Assembly (NCBI GenBank): GCA_003512955.1
Contig: DOTG01000026.1
Location: 158,030-222,029 of the forward strand
Direction: 5' to 3'
Source: Marinilabiliales bacterium
GTDB taxonomy: Bacteria; Bacteroidota; Bacteroidia; Bacteroidales; SZUA-534
DNA length: 64,000 nt
A program made the translations under genes and the position numbers. The notes below the pieces were generated by a model that searched no databases, had not been told where the DNA came from, and was given only the letters and a program-made list of their open reading frames with translations. Below are positions 33,923 to 42,786 of the stretch, in pieces. Each line of letters begins with the position of its first letter. Positions within the stretch are counted from its first letter, which is position 1.

Positions 33923-34472
33923 ACGTCAAGCATCGAAAGGGAAAAAAATAAATCCGCATTTTTGGGTTTTTTGTGAAGGAGAAACAGAAGAAGCATATAT
34001 AAGGTTTTTGCGTTCCGAATATAGACTACCAGTTGAAATAATTCCAAAAGTTGCTGGTTCTAGTATTAACGAGCGTTTTATTACCTCTTATAAAAAAGGA
34101 AAACCCATTCACGAAAAAGACAAGGATTTTTTAATATATGATGCGGATGTCCCTGAAGTTCTTGATAAATTAAAAAAGATAGATAATACCATTCTTATCG
34201 TTTCAAACCCTACAATTGAATTGTGGTTTTTACTTCATTACAAAAATCAGACAGCGACATTGTCTGGCGATGATTGTATTAGAGAATTAAGCAATCGGAA
34301 TAGAAACGATTATAAGAAAGGAATCATTGATAATACTCTGAAAATTAAACTAAAGGAAAAATGTAGCGATGCATGTAATCGTTCAAAACAGCTAGAATTA
34401 TATAAAAATCCTTCAACTAATGTGCATATATTTATTGAAACACTTGAAGATGTAAGAAAAGGAAAACTGTAA
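33912..34472 (+). CDS. RloB-family protein (AbiLii-like partner)
   Basis: 186 residues. RloB hallmarks are seen: FWVFCEGETEEAYIRFL (acidic EGETEE at 22-27), IYDADV with DxD at 77-79, and NPTIELWFLLHY at 99-110. The E...DxD order resembles a compact TOPRIM-like nuclease centre, which would fit an effector role next to an ATPase; this reading is inference. Start overlaps the ATPase gene by 11 bp, so expression is coupled. AT-rich like its partner. The ~248 bp after it hold no recognised gene. Confidence 0.85.
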   Translation: MKSKRQASKGKKINPHFWVFCEGETEEAYIRFLRSEYRLPVEIIPKVAGSSINERFITSYKKGKPIHEKDKDFLIYDADVPEVLDKLKKIDNTILIVSNPTIELWFLLHYKNQTATLSGDDCIRELSNRNRNDYKKGIIDNTLKIKLKEKCSDACNRSKQLELYKNPSTNVHIFIETLEDVRKGKL

Positions 34473-34720
34473 AAACACCAACATACAACATCATATATAA
34501 AACATTTGGCGATCAGTTGGTTATCGAGCATTTTAGTCCATATGAAAAGTGGTTGTAACTTTGATAGGAAAGTGCTTCGAAATATCAAACGTTTCGTATA
34601 CATAACCGTTACGGAAAGTTATTCAATAATTATCAACAGGACGAACCCAAATAACTCCATATTGTTATATTTGGCGTTCAGGACAGCATTTAAAATATTC
34701 AACTTTTTTAAGTTTTCGAG

Positions 34721-35425
34721 ATGACAAAGAAACGGATGTACGATAGGCGGAAAATAACCATTTTTGTTTTAGCAATTATCGGGATCATCTTCTTGTTTAA
34801 AGCAATGTTAAGCCTTGTGATTAAAGGAAAAACCATTGATGAGGTTTCGGTACCGGTACTTACTGCGGCAGAATCGAAAGCTTTGAAAAAATATCCGAAT
34901 GGTTATCATTTAGAGGTGGGACAAATCAAGGGTATTCCCAAAGCATTTAAATCGAAAAACGAGATGCTTCAGAACAAATCGAAATACATTTGGGAGTACG
35001 ATTTGGCCGAAATTAAAGATAACCGCTATTATGAAGTTCCAAAACTGACACATTCGCTACCATACCTGAAAGAAGAGGCCCGGGATTTCTTAGACGATCT
35101 AGGAAAGGAATTTGAACAAAGCCTTTCGGAATTGGACATCCGTCCGTACCGCTTTTCGGTGACATCGATCATGCGTACCCTGGAGGACCAAAAAGGGTTA
35201 CGGAAAACCAACGTGAATGCTACCCCGAACACCTCATCGCATTATTATGGACGAACCATTGATTTGTCGCAAACACGCTTTTTTGAGCGGGGAAAAAGTG
35301 AGCCCATTTACTCCTACCGGCTTCGGAATTTATTGCTGCGCGATTTGATTGAAATGCAGGAACAAGGCCGGTGTTATGTGCTGTTGGAGTCACAAACCAA
35401 ATGTATCCATATCACCATCCGCTAA
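34721..35425 (+). CDS. DUF5715 family protein, M15-peptidase-like
   Basis: 234 residues with one N-terminal membrane anchor (about 10-33) and an exported domain. SVTSIMRTLEDQKGLRKTN, NTSSHYYGRTIDLS and the terminal KCIHITIR resemble the SxHxxGxAxD and final His zinc-ligand motifs of M15 D,D-carboxypeptidases, but the family is classed as DUF5715 and the activity is untested. Would act on periplasmic peptidoglycan or peptide substrates. A -7-like TATATTTG lies at 34666-34673. Confidence 0.75.
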   Translation: MTKKRMYDRRKITIFVLAIIGIIFLFKAMLSLVIKGKTIDEVSVPVLTAAESKALKKYPNGYHLEVGQIKGIPKAFKSKNEMLQNKSKYIWEYDLAEIKDNRYYEVPKLTHSLPYLKEEARDFLDDLGKEFEQSLSELDIRPYRFSVTSIMRTLEDQKGLRKTNVNATPNTSSHYYGRTIDLSQTRFFERGKSEPIYSYRLRNLLLRDLIEMQEQGRCYVLLESQTKCIHITIR

Positions 35426-35455
35426 TAAACCTCATGCTTTTCAAACTTCATCTTT

Positions 35456-35587
35456 TTATTTAATAGTTCGCTAAACTTTTATAAGTAAATGATAATCTGT
35501 TATATGAAAAACAACACCAACAAAAACATTAAGTAATGATTTCCAATAAGATATGTTTTGTCTTGTGCCTAAAAATCTACCGATCTG
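35456..35587 (+). repeat. Dispersed direct repeat, copy B
   Basis: Second copy of the element at 30632-30759, same orientation, roughly 80 percent alike with one 11-14-nt insertion (ACACCAACAAAA region) relative to copy A. It fills the gap between the DUF5715 gene and the FemAB-like gene. Confidence 0.75.
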
Positions 35588-35633
35588 CGATTATTGGCTA
35601 TTTCTTTTTTATCTTGGCAGGTAACTTTACGTT

Positions 35634-36521
35634 ATGACATTCAACTATTTAAAACATTCCGATATTGACAAAGCCCTTTGGGACCAAACCGTTGTTGAGG
35701 CTCCGAATGGTCTGGTGTATGGGATGAGCTGGTACCTGGACATTGTTTGTCCCAATTGGGATGCCTTGGTAACTGATGGTTATAAGGTGGTTTTGCCTTT
35801 GCCCTGGAAGAAAAAGTTTGGATTAAAATATATTTATCACCCCTGGTTTGCACAGCAGTTGGGCGTTTTTGGAAAAGATACCGAATCGATTGTTTGGGGC
35901 AATGTATTAAAATCCATCCCCGGAAAGTTCATCCGGTATGAGTTTTCATTCAATCATGCAAATACTTTTGCAAAGGCCCTGGGACAATCCAGACAAAATT
36001 ACCTTCTGCCGTTGAACCGGGAATACCCGGCCTTAGTCCGGAATTATAACGAAAACACCCGCAGGAACTTAAAAAAAGCTCAGAAGTTAGGCCTTTCGTT
36101 GGACCGGGGCGTTGCCATCAATGAATTTATCCAATTCAAATGGGTTCATATGGAAACGAAGATGAATGAAAACCAAAGGGAACTTTATAGGAAATTGCTC
36201 GAACAATTGATTTATAGGGGGATTGGTCAATTGACGGGTGTGCGGGATACCTTGGGGACTCTTTTAGGAGCGGTGTGCTGGGTGAGTTTTAACAAACGGA
36301 TCACGTACTTATCGGCAGTGTCATCACCCATGGGTAAAGAACTCCGCGTGATGACACTCCTTGTAGATGACTTGATTCATCGGTATGCAGGTCAAGATAA
36401 AATCATTGATTTTGAAGGCAGTATGCTTGAAGGGGTGGCACGTTTTTATAAAGGATTTGGTGCTATTGCTGAACCCTATTTCCGGCAACACGGAACAATG
36501 ATACATCGTTTTACTCATTAA
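35634..36521 (+). CDS. FemAB/BioF2-like GNAT-fold acyltransferase
   Basis: 295 residues. YGMSWYLDIVCPNWDALV at the N-terminus, the basic NENTRRNLKKAQKLGLSL around residues 140-157 and the second acyltransferase half (LLGAVCWVSFNKRITYLSAVS, IIDFEGSM, FYKGFGA) follow the FemAB/BioF2 pattern of tandem GNAT domains. Relatives transfer amino acids or acyl groups, often to peptidoglycan precursors; the substrate here is unknown. Followed 15 bp later by another GNAT gene. Confidence 0.75.
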   Translation: MTFNYLKHSDIDKALWDQTVVEAPNGLVYGMSWYLDIVCPNWDALVTDGYKVVLPLPWKKKFGLKYIYHPWFAQQLGVFGKDTESIVWGNVLKSIPGKFIRYEFSFNHANTFAKALGQSRQNYLLPLNREYPALVRNYNENTRRNLKKAQKLGLSLDRGVAINEFIQFKWVHMETKMNENQRELYRKLLEQLIYRGIGQLTGVRDTLGTLLGAVCWVSFNKRITYLSAVSSPMGKELRVMTLLVDDLIHRYAGQDKIIDFEGSMLEGVARFYKGFGAIAEPYFRQHGTMIHRFTH

Positions 36522-36536
36522 CGGAGAAATTATATT

Positions 36537-37634
36537 TTGATACAAAAAATACATATTGGCGGGCTTTTGGAATTTTATGAAAGTTCTGCATTTAAGGAAC
36601 TACCCGTGATTCCAATCAGTAAAAACCGAGTAGCTTCATATATTAACAATCCTCGGAAGATTGATAAGTTACCCATTCTTTATCTGTATTTTGACCAAAG
36701 CAAACTTGTTGGGTTTCGATCTATTTTAGCCGATACACTTAAAACTCATGGGACAACACATCCCTTTGGGTGGTTCAGTGGCTCTTGGGTTCATCCCGAT
36801 TACAGGCGGTTAGGTATTGCCACCCTGTTACTTAGGGAAGTGTTGAAGGATTGGGGTTTCCGGATGCTGTTTACCAATTATGCTCCAGCTTCGAAAGCAT
36901 TGTATGACAAATCAAGCTTCTTTTCCCTCTTTGAAGAAAGAAAAGGGCTCCGGCTCTATTTCCGGTTTACATTGGCAGAATTGTTGGAGTCGAAACATTT
37001 GTTTTTCAAAAAAAGCAAAAAAGTATGGGGTGTCTTGGATTCTATCCTGAATGGAATCTTTTCGCCATATTATCTGTGGCAGAAAATTCGTCTCCGAATC
37101 CATTCCCCGGATGTTCCCGTGTTTGATAAACTTGATGAAAGTCATTACTCTTTTATCAATAAACACAGTGGTTCCGTATTTAACCGTACCCAACCGGAAT
37201 ATGAGTGGATTTTTAAGTACCCTTGGGTGAAAACCGTCCGTGAAGAGACGGCAGAATACCCTTTTTCGCACGTTGCCAGACAGTTCGGATATTTTGTTTT
37301 AACGACTCAGGATCCGCAAAACGGCATCGCAGGTTTGGCCATTGGTAAAATCCGCGACGGACATGTTACCTTTCCTTATCTGGAGGTCGAGGAGGAATAT
37401 TTGAAAACCATGGCCGACCAAATCCTTAAACATGCTGAACAAAGAAGATGTACCCGATTGACGGTTTATCACCCAAAAATGGTATCTTATTTTCAAAAGA
37501 AAAGAGGCTTGGGTCTATTAAAAAAACCGATGATTCAGCATTATTTTATTACCAAATCCTTTCTCAGTGAACTTCCTGTGCTGGAGCACCCACTTCCCTT
37601 ACAGGATGGCGATGGCGATTGCGTTTTTACCTGA
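36537..37634 (+). CDS. GNAT-family N-acetyltransferase with C-terminal extension
   Basis: 365 residues starting at TTG (36537) with GGAG 10 nt upstream; no ATG is available near the N-terminus. The acetyl-CoA loop is clear in WVHPDYRRLGIATLLLREVL (about residues 83-102). The C-terminal ~200 residues, with YEWIFKYPWV and a second GNAT-like region, suggest a duplicated fold. Substrate unknown. Probably co-transcribed with the FemAB-like gene. Confidence 0.75.
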   Translation: MIQKIHIGGLLEFYESSAFKELPVIPISKNRVASYINNPRKIDKLPILYLYFDQSKLVGFRSILADTLKTHGTTHPFGWFSGSWVHPDYRRLGIATLLLREVLKDWGFRMLFTNYAPASKALYDKSSFFSLFEERKGLRLYFRFTLAELLESKHLFFKKSKKVWGVLDSILNGIFSPYYLWQKIRLRIHSPDVPVFDKLDESHYSFINKHSGSVFNRTQPEYEWIFKYPWVKTVREETAEYPFSHVARQFGYFVLTTQDPQNGIAGLAIGKIRDGHVTFPYLEVEEEYLKTMADQILKHAEQRRCTRLTVYHPKMVSYFQKKRGLGLLKKPMIQHYFITKSFLSELPVLEHPLPLQDGDGDCVFT

Positions 37635-37663
37635 TGGGATTATCTGCAATGCCCACGTATGGG

Positions 37664-37694
37664 TTTGGAAACAAATAGCAAATTTGTAATTTTG
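37664..37694 (+). promoter_or_regulatory. Promoter of the propeller-kinase gene
   Basis: TTTG (37664-37667), 19-nt spacer, TAATTTTG (37687-37694): a full consensus match. Transcription would start near 37701, which leaves TTG 37717 (or ATT 37705) as the only upstream start choices for the following gene and rules out GGAG at 37694-37697 as its ribosome site. Confidence 0.7.
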
Positions 37695-37716
37695 GAGCAC
37701 ATTAATTGACAATACC

Positions 37717-39798
37717 TTGAAGAATTTTCCATTGAAAATAGGATTGCCCTTTTTTATCCTTGGTGTTTTGGGATGGTTTATCGGGTACCTGGTTCAACCT
37801 GATTCGTTGCAACGGTACGTGGCTCGGCTGATGACAGGTACCAGCCAGATTTTGGCCGAGGGTCAAAAGATACAATACATTGATGTGGATGGCGATGGCA
37901 ATTCCGAAGAGTTTATTTATTACCATCTTTCCGATAACCGACAGCCGGTCATTAACCGATATTCCAGTGATGGTACGTTTCAGGCCGTGTGGTACCTCGA
38001 CGGGGAGGTGATTCAGAATTTTGATTTTATTTGGGGCGATTGCAACGGTGATGGGTTACAAGAAGTTATGGTTTTTTCACAAGAAAAAAACCACATATTC
38101 CTGTATGGGCTGGAACCAGGAAATAAAAACAGTTTTTTTGCAGATAAAATTGAGGTGTGCGGGTTACCCGAGGAGGTGGATAATCAGCACCTTGTCATTC
38201 GCAGCGCGGGAGTGGTTGACCTGAATAAAGATGGGTTTTGTGAAGCCGTTTTTTCAGTAAATAGCCGTTTTACCGAACAACCCCGGGGCATTTATGCTTT
38301 CGATGCTTACCATCAAAAATTGCTTAAATCACCCGAGTTGGGTATGCAAGTAATCGGAACGCCAGTATTTTTTGATATCGATCAGAATGGGACGCCTGAA
38401 ATTTTCCTCTCCACCTTTAATAGTACCAACCAAGCTTGGGTAAATAACCGGGAACAGGCACTGAGTTCATCGGCTATTGTATTGCGCTCCGATTTGAGTT
38501 ATTATTCTTTGCCGGTACTCTATCAAAGCCGCATGAGCGTGAGCATGGCTTTTCCGGTTCATCTTCCTTCGCACAATTATATCGGTTCCTTGAGTTGGCC
38601 GTTGAATGAAAGCGAGAAGCCACGGTTGCTGCTTCAAAACTATAAAGGGGAAATGATCCGTCAGAAAGTCCTCGATGAAGGGAATTTTGTTTTTGATCCC
38701 GCGCGTTCCGACTGGTCATCCATTCTTGCCTTTCAGCGTAATGGTTGGGTGTATGAATTCAATACCAAGTTGGAACTCAGCCGAAAAATCGACTTAAAAG
38801 GGATCACCCATCAGGTTAATTACCTTGATGTGGACAACGATGGGAAGGAGGAAATCCTGGTTGTCCAAAACAACAATCTTTCCATTTACCGATCCGATTT
38901 TACAAACCCGGTGACCATTGAGATTCCTGGGTTGAATATTCAAAAAGTTTACTTTTCGCTTAAAAAACGGGCCCAGCATTCCAACCTGCTTTCGGTGTTT
39001 AACGATAACCATCAATACCTTGTCAGCTATTCTGAAAACCAGGCCTATTGGTTCCGGTTTGTTTTGTATGCATTATCCATATTTGGCCTCTGGTTTTTGT
39101 ATTGGTTATACATTAAGTTGTACCATATCCATTTTGATAATGTGCGGTTTACCAACGAAAAATTCTATAAAATGCAATTGGAATTAATCCGCAACCAATT
39201 GGATCCGCATTTTTTGTTTAATGCCCTCAATTCCATCGCGTTTTCAATCAACTCGGAGGATAAAAAAATTGCCTATGCCAACCTGGGACTGTTCTCAAAG
39301 TTTTTACGCGAGGCTATAGTCTCCCTCGATGAATTCTCGCGCAGCCTTGACGAAGAGATTGATTATGTTAAAAATTACCTGATGCTTGAGAAGTTCCGGT
39401 TTAAAGAGAAGTTCAGTTACAGCATCGTGGTTTCGCCCGGAATAAATAGAAGCATCCAGGTTCCCAAACTGATTCTTTTCAGTTTTACCGAAAGTGCCCT
39501 AAAAAAGGGGGTGCTGGTTAAACCCGAAGGGGGTAATATCCATATTGTGATTGATGCCGATGATCAGCAGAATATTTTTATTCAAATTTCGGATGATGGT
39601 ATCTGGAGGAATCTTGAAACCTCCGATGCCGCCTATACCAAAAACATGCTGATGATTGATCAGGTGGTGAATTATTTTAATTCCTTCAATCAGCAAAAAA
39701 TAACCTTAAAACTGTTTGATAGGGGAACTGAACAGAGCCCACAGGGCACATTGGTTGAGATTACCATTCCGGCAGTTTACCAATATTTGGCCGAGTAG
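37717..39798 (+). CDS. Beta-propeller sensor fused to a degenerate LytS-type histidine kinase
   Basis: 693 residues, TTG start. An N-terminal membrane anchor (8-27) precedes an exported region with five DxDxDG-like calcium motifs of the FG-GAP/VCBS type (DVDGDGNSE, DCNGDGLQE, DLNKDGFCE, DIDQNGTPE, DVDNDGKEE). A membrane helix is near 450-470, then a His_kinase (LytS/YehU) region with phospho-acceptor His498 in QLDPHFLFNALNSI. The ATP-binding part is abnormal: the N-box reads ESALKKG (592-598) where ENAxKHG is usual, the G1 box is DDGIWRN, and the G2 glycines are missing. No LytTR regulator adjoins it. Likely a signalling pseudokinase. Confidence 0.85.
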   Translation: MKNFPLKIGLPFFILGVLGWFIGYLVQPDSLQRYVARLMTGTSQILAEGQKIQYIDVDGDGNSEEFIYYHLSDNRQPVINRYSSDGTFQAVWYLDGEVIQNFDFIWGDCNGDGLQEVMVFSQEKNHIFLYGLEPGNKNSFFADKIEVCGLPEEVDNQHLVIRSAGVVDLNKDGFCEAVFSVNSRFTEQPRGIYAFDAYHQKLLKSPELGMQVIGTPVFFDIDQNGTPEIFLSTFNSTNQAWVNNREQALSSSAIVLRSDLSYYSLPVLYQSRMSVSMAFPVHLPSHNYIGSLSWPLNESEKPRLLLQNYKGEMIRQKVLDEGNFVFDPARSDWSSILAFQRNGWVYEFNTKLELSRKIDLKGITHQVNYLDVDNDGKEEILVVQNNNLSIYRSDFTNPVTIEIPGLNIQKVYFSLKKRAQHSNLLSVFNDNHQYLVSYSENQAYWFRFVLYALSIFGLWFLYWLYIKLYHIHFDNVRFTNEKFYKMQLELIRNQLDPHFLFNALNSIAFSINSEDKKIAYANLGLFSKFLREAIVSLDEFSRSLDEEIDYVKNYLMLEKFRFKEKFSYSIVVSPGINRSIQVPKLILFSFTESALKKGVLVKPEGGNIHIVIDADDQQNIFIQISDDGIWRNLETSDAAYTKNMLMIDQVVNYFNSFNQQKITLKLFDRGTEQSPQGTLVEITIPAVYQYLAE

Positions 39799-39799
39799 T

Positions 39800-40798
39800 T
39801 TATTTCTGGTTAAAAAACCGCTTTTGGAAACTTAGTGTTTCTGCAGAAAAATCCATCCCAGGGTAGTGGGATTCCAAGTGCTTGATAGCCGCCAGTTGGC
39901 GTTCAATAAAATGTTGGTATTCTCTCGATTCAGGTTGAAAAGGGCGGTGTTCCAAGGCTTGGTTTATTTTTTCAATTTCTTTCATTACGGTGAATTGTTG
40001 AGGGTCGATCCAACTGGTTTTGAATTTTTCCCAGATATAATCAATGGCCTGACCCGATGGGTGGACCATATCCCCGGCATAAAAGCGGTAATCGCGCAGG
40101 TCGTCCATCATAATTTCGTACGATGGAAAATAACTTACTTTTTCAAATTCGGCAACCAGTTCATGGACAGTTAAAAGCAAACTGGCTTTGCTCAACTGGT
40201 TTTCGATGGCACCATCTTTTAGGTGGCGTACCGGGCTTACCGTGAATATAATTTTTAAGTTAAGGTTCTGGTTTTTAATTTTTTTGATCACCGAACGGAG
40301 TTTTTCCACCATGTCGCACTTCGAAATCCGGAAACGTTCAAATTCCTTGGTCGGCACCTTATGGCAATTGGTTACAATAGTTCCGCTTTTCTTCAGCTGA
40401 TACACCCAAGCTGTTCCCAAGGTAATGATCAAAAAATCGGCTTTTTTCAGGAATTGCGATCCTTTTTCAATCTGGGTATTGATGTTCGCTAGGCAGCGTT
40501 CTTTGTCGGTATCGGAAAAACGGCTGTGATGGTAAAAACTATTCCAAACACCCTGCTGTTCAAACAAATCGCTTTCGGTAAACTTTTTCTTTTTGATTAA
40601 AAATTCCAGAGAATGCGCGATGGATTCCGGGTTGTAGAGAGTCCCAAATGGGTTGACCAAAGTTTGAAATTTGTTTTGGATTAATTTTTCACCAATGTTC
40701 TCGGCAAAGCAGGAGCCCAGCATCATAATTTTACTTGAAAAATCAATGGCTGTACTTCCTTTGGGGATGTTGAAGGTAGTTCTGAAATTTTCCATCAC
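39800..40798 (-). CDS. GSCFA domain protein
   Basis: 332 residues. The family-defining block MMLGSCFAENIGEKL is at residues 25-39, followed by NPFGTLYNP and later DMVHPSGQAIDYIW, an SGNH-hydrolase-like arrangement with Ser/Asp/His. GSCFA proteins are common in Bacteroidota and of unproven function, probably esterases of envelope glycans. It overlaps the upstream lipase gene by 4 bp and converges on the kinase gene with 1 bp between. Confidence 0.9.
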   Translation of the reverse strand: MMENFRTTFNIPKGSTAIDFSSKIMMLGSCFAENIGEKLIQNKFQTLVNPFGTLYNPESIAHSLEFLIKKKKFTESDLFEQQGVWNSFYHHSRFSDTDKERCLANINTQIEKGSQFLKKADFLIITLGTAWVYQLKKSGTIVTNCHKVPTKEFERFRISKCDMVEKLRSVIKKIKNQNLNLKIIFTVSPVRHLKDGAIENQLSKASLLLTVHELVAEFEKVSYFPSYEIMMDDLRDYRFYAGDMVHPSGQAIDYIWEKFKTSWIDPQQFTVMKEIEKINQALEHRPFQPESREYQHFIERQLAAIKHLESHYPGMDFSAETLSFQKRFFNQK

Positions 40799-41628
40799 CC
40801 CAGGTGTTTAAGAATCCAGTCAACCGCTTTTGCGGCAACCTCTGACCGGTTGGTTTCATTATGCAACTCGTGGTAGCGGCCTTCCCAGGGAGCCCATTCA
40901 ATGAACTCCGGACACCCGTGTGAAGCCAGTTCAGAGGCTTGGTATGAAGTTATTTTATCGGAGGTACCGTGCATCAGCAATACAGGTACCTGAAGGTTTT
41001 TGGTATGGTGTATGGCCCACAATCCATGCCGGGTAATTTCGGCGAACAGGCGGAACGAAATGCGCCCGTGATTGAGTTTGTCGTCCCGGTATTTTTTCAC
41101 CTCTTCAGGATCAGTGGAAATGTATGCTATTTCCAACCCACTGTCGATGGTCAGATGCGGAAAAATTCTTTTTATAAAAGAGACCATTCCTTTGGTTATA
41201 AAATTGGGGTCATCGGCAAGCACTAACCAAGGCGATGTAACAATACTTCCGGCAACCACGGGTTTCCGTTTTAACAAATAATTTAAAACAATATTTCCTC
41301 CCATGCTATGTCCGTAAATAAAAGTGGGAAGGTCAGGAAATAGCGTTTGGGCTTCATTTAATACCAAACTGACTTCATCGAGCAGCGAATCGTACGATAA
41401 AATTTTCCCCCGTTTCCCATCGGATTGTCCATGGCCTTGTAAATCGGACCCAACAAAAGCAATGCCTGCCTGAGTAAAATGCTCAATGTATGGAGTATAA
41501 CGCAGGCAATGTTCGCCAAAACCATGAACCAATACCACCAAAGCCTTAACTTCGTTTTCAGGTTTCCAGATGGAACCGAACAGCCGGTATCCATTAGGGG
41601 TGTGCCAATAGGTTTGAGATTGTATCAT
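40795..41628 (-). CDS. Alpha/beta hydrolase, monoacylglycerol-lipase-like
   Basis: 277 residues, serine-hydrolase fold with VLVHGFGEHCLRY (oxyanion region), DLQGHGQSDGKRG, the nucleophile elbow GHSMGGN near residue 110, a late Asp (LLMHGTSDKIT) and His (GRYHELHNE). Matches the Hydrolase_4 (monoglyceride lipase / lysophospholipase) family. No signal peptide. Four-base overlap with the GSCFA gene suggests coupled translation. Confidence 0.9.
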   Translation of the reverse strand: MIQSQTYWHTPNGYRLFGSIWKPENEVKALVVLVHGFGEHCLRYTPYIEHFTQAGIAFVGSDLQGHGQSDGKRGKILSYDSLLDEVSLVLNEAQTLFPDLPTFIYGHSMGGNIVLNYLLKRKPVVAGSIVTSPWLVLADDPNFITKGMVSFIKRIFPHLTIDSGLEIAYISTDPEEVKKYRDDKLNHGRISFRLFAEITRHGLWAIHHTKNLQVPVLLMHGTSDKITSYQASELASHGCPEFIEWAPWEGRYHELHNETNRSEVAAKAVDWILKHLG

Positions 41629-41787
41629 CGTATCAATGTTTATTTAAAGATAATCATTTTGAAAGAAGCCACAATGTTATTCTTTTTGAAATAATTATAT
41701 ATTAAAAACAAAATCAAACAATTGAATGCTAATTATTTAATGCATCTTATGGGGTCGTTCAAAATCAAAAATTATTTGAGATGTTCC

Positions 41788-42552
41788 TTATTTATTAATT
41801 ACTATTCCGGTAATAATCCGACCGGTTTTTCCCCCATCGCGCCGGGCGGAATAGAACTGCCCTCCGTTTTGAAAGGTGCACCAATCCTGGGTCCGGATTT
41901 TTTCCAACAAAACGCCCTCCTTCAATAACAGTTGGGTGTTGGCCAAATTCAGGTTAAGGTAAAACTTGCCTTCCTTTTTTCCGGGGATAAACAACCCATC
42001 ATTTACCAACCCAATAGCCTCAAATGCCCGATACACATCCAAACCCACTTCATATACTTGCTGCGAGATGCACGGCCCAATCAGGGCTTGAATATTTTCA
42101 GGCTTTGTCTGGTAGTGCTTTTTCATCAGGTTCACCGCATTTCCTGCAATGTTTTGTGCCGTTCCACGCCATCCGGCATGCAGGGCAGCTACTACTTTAC
42201 GCATGGGGTCCACGAGCAGGATTGGGGTACAATCGGCTGTTTGGATGCAAAGGCATTTCCCTGAAAGTTGGGTGATCAATCCATCGGTATCAGGAACCGG
42301 GAGATGTTGCTCTGTACCATCAATTACTGCCACATGGTTGGAATGTGTCTGTTTGGCAAATACCAGATTTCCCGCATCCAGCACCAACTCCGCGGCAATA
42401 ATTTGATAAATGTTATTCCAGAGCCGTGCTTTTACATCGGGAGTTTCCGCGTCGTGAAAAGCCCGTTGAAGGTGTATTGGAAGGTCCTGTTTAGTGGTTG
42501 TAAATGCTTTAATGTTTGCCTCAAAGGCTTTATCGAAAGTATGCCAGATCAT
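41788..42552 (-). CDS. pgeF: Peptidoglycan editing factor PgeF (YfiH family)
   Basis: 254 residues from the ATG at 42552 (MIWHTFDKAF); an upstream ATG at 42579 is possible. Zinc-site residues are visible in KQTHSNHVAVID, QTADCTPILLVD and AALHAGWRGT, the His-Cys-His signature of the YfiH/DUF152 family. The enzyme removes non-L-alanine residues from UDP-MurNAc and has laccase- or adenosine-phosphorylase-like activity in relatives. Single gene. Confidence 0.93.
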   Translation of the reverse strand: MIWHTFDKAFEANIKAFTTTKQDLPIHLQRAFHDAETPDVKARLWNNIYQIIAAELVLDAGNLVFAKQTHSNHVAVIDGTEQHLPVPDTDGLITQLSGKCLCIQTADCTPILLVDPMRKVVAALHAGWRGTAQNIAGNAVNLMKKHYQTKPENIQALIGPCISQQVYEVGLDVYRAFEAIGLVNDGLFIPGKKEGKFYLNLNLANTQLLLKEGVLLEKIRTQDWCTFQNGGQFYSARRDGGKTGRIITGIVINK

Positions 42553-42719
42553 AATCGAGCTTTTAATTTGACTTTTCAATAATACTACGTTTTTTACAAC
42601 CCAAATGAAATATCTCCAATAATTTTCAATTACCCTTTTGATTTAATAAATTTGATAGCAAGAAGGAACCCGTGATTTAGTTTTCTATCGTTCATTTCGA
42701 ATTATTTCACTTACATCAC

Positions 42720-42749
42720 TTGGCGCTAACCCTTTTAGTTTTAATTTTG
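42720..42749 (+). promoter_or_regulatory. Promoter of the TPR-phosphatase gene
   Basis: TTG (42720-42722), 19-nt spacer, TAATTTTG (42742-42749): exact TAnnTTTG with consensus spacing, about 37 bp before the GTG start. Confidence 0.65.
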
Positions 42750-42786
42750 AAAGTAACATTCAGAAAGCTTTTTAAAGATTGATGCC

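Noticed and set aside
34506..34724. 72-residue plus-strand frame between RloB and the DUF5715 gene
   Set aside because: No start signal, biased composition, overlaps the next start; looks like a chance frame in AT-rich DNA.
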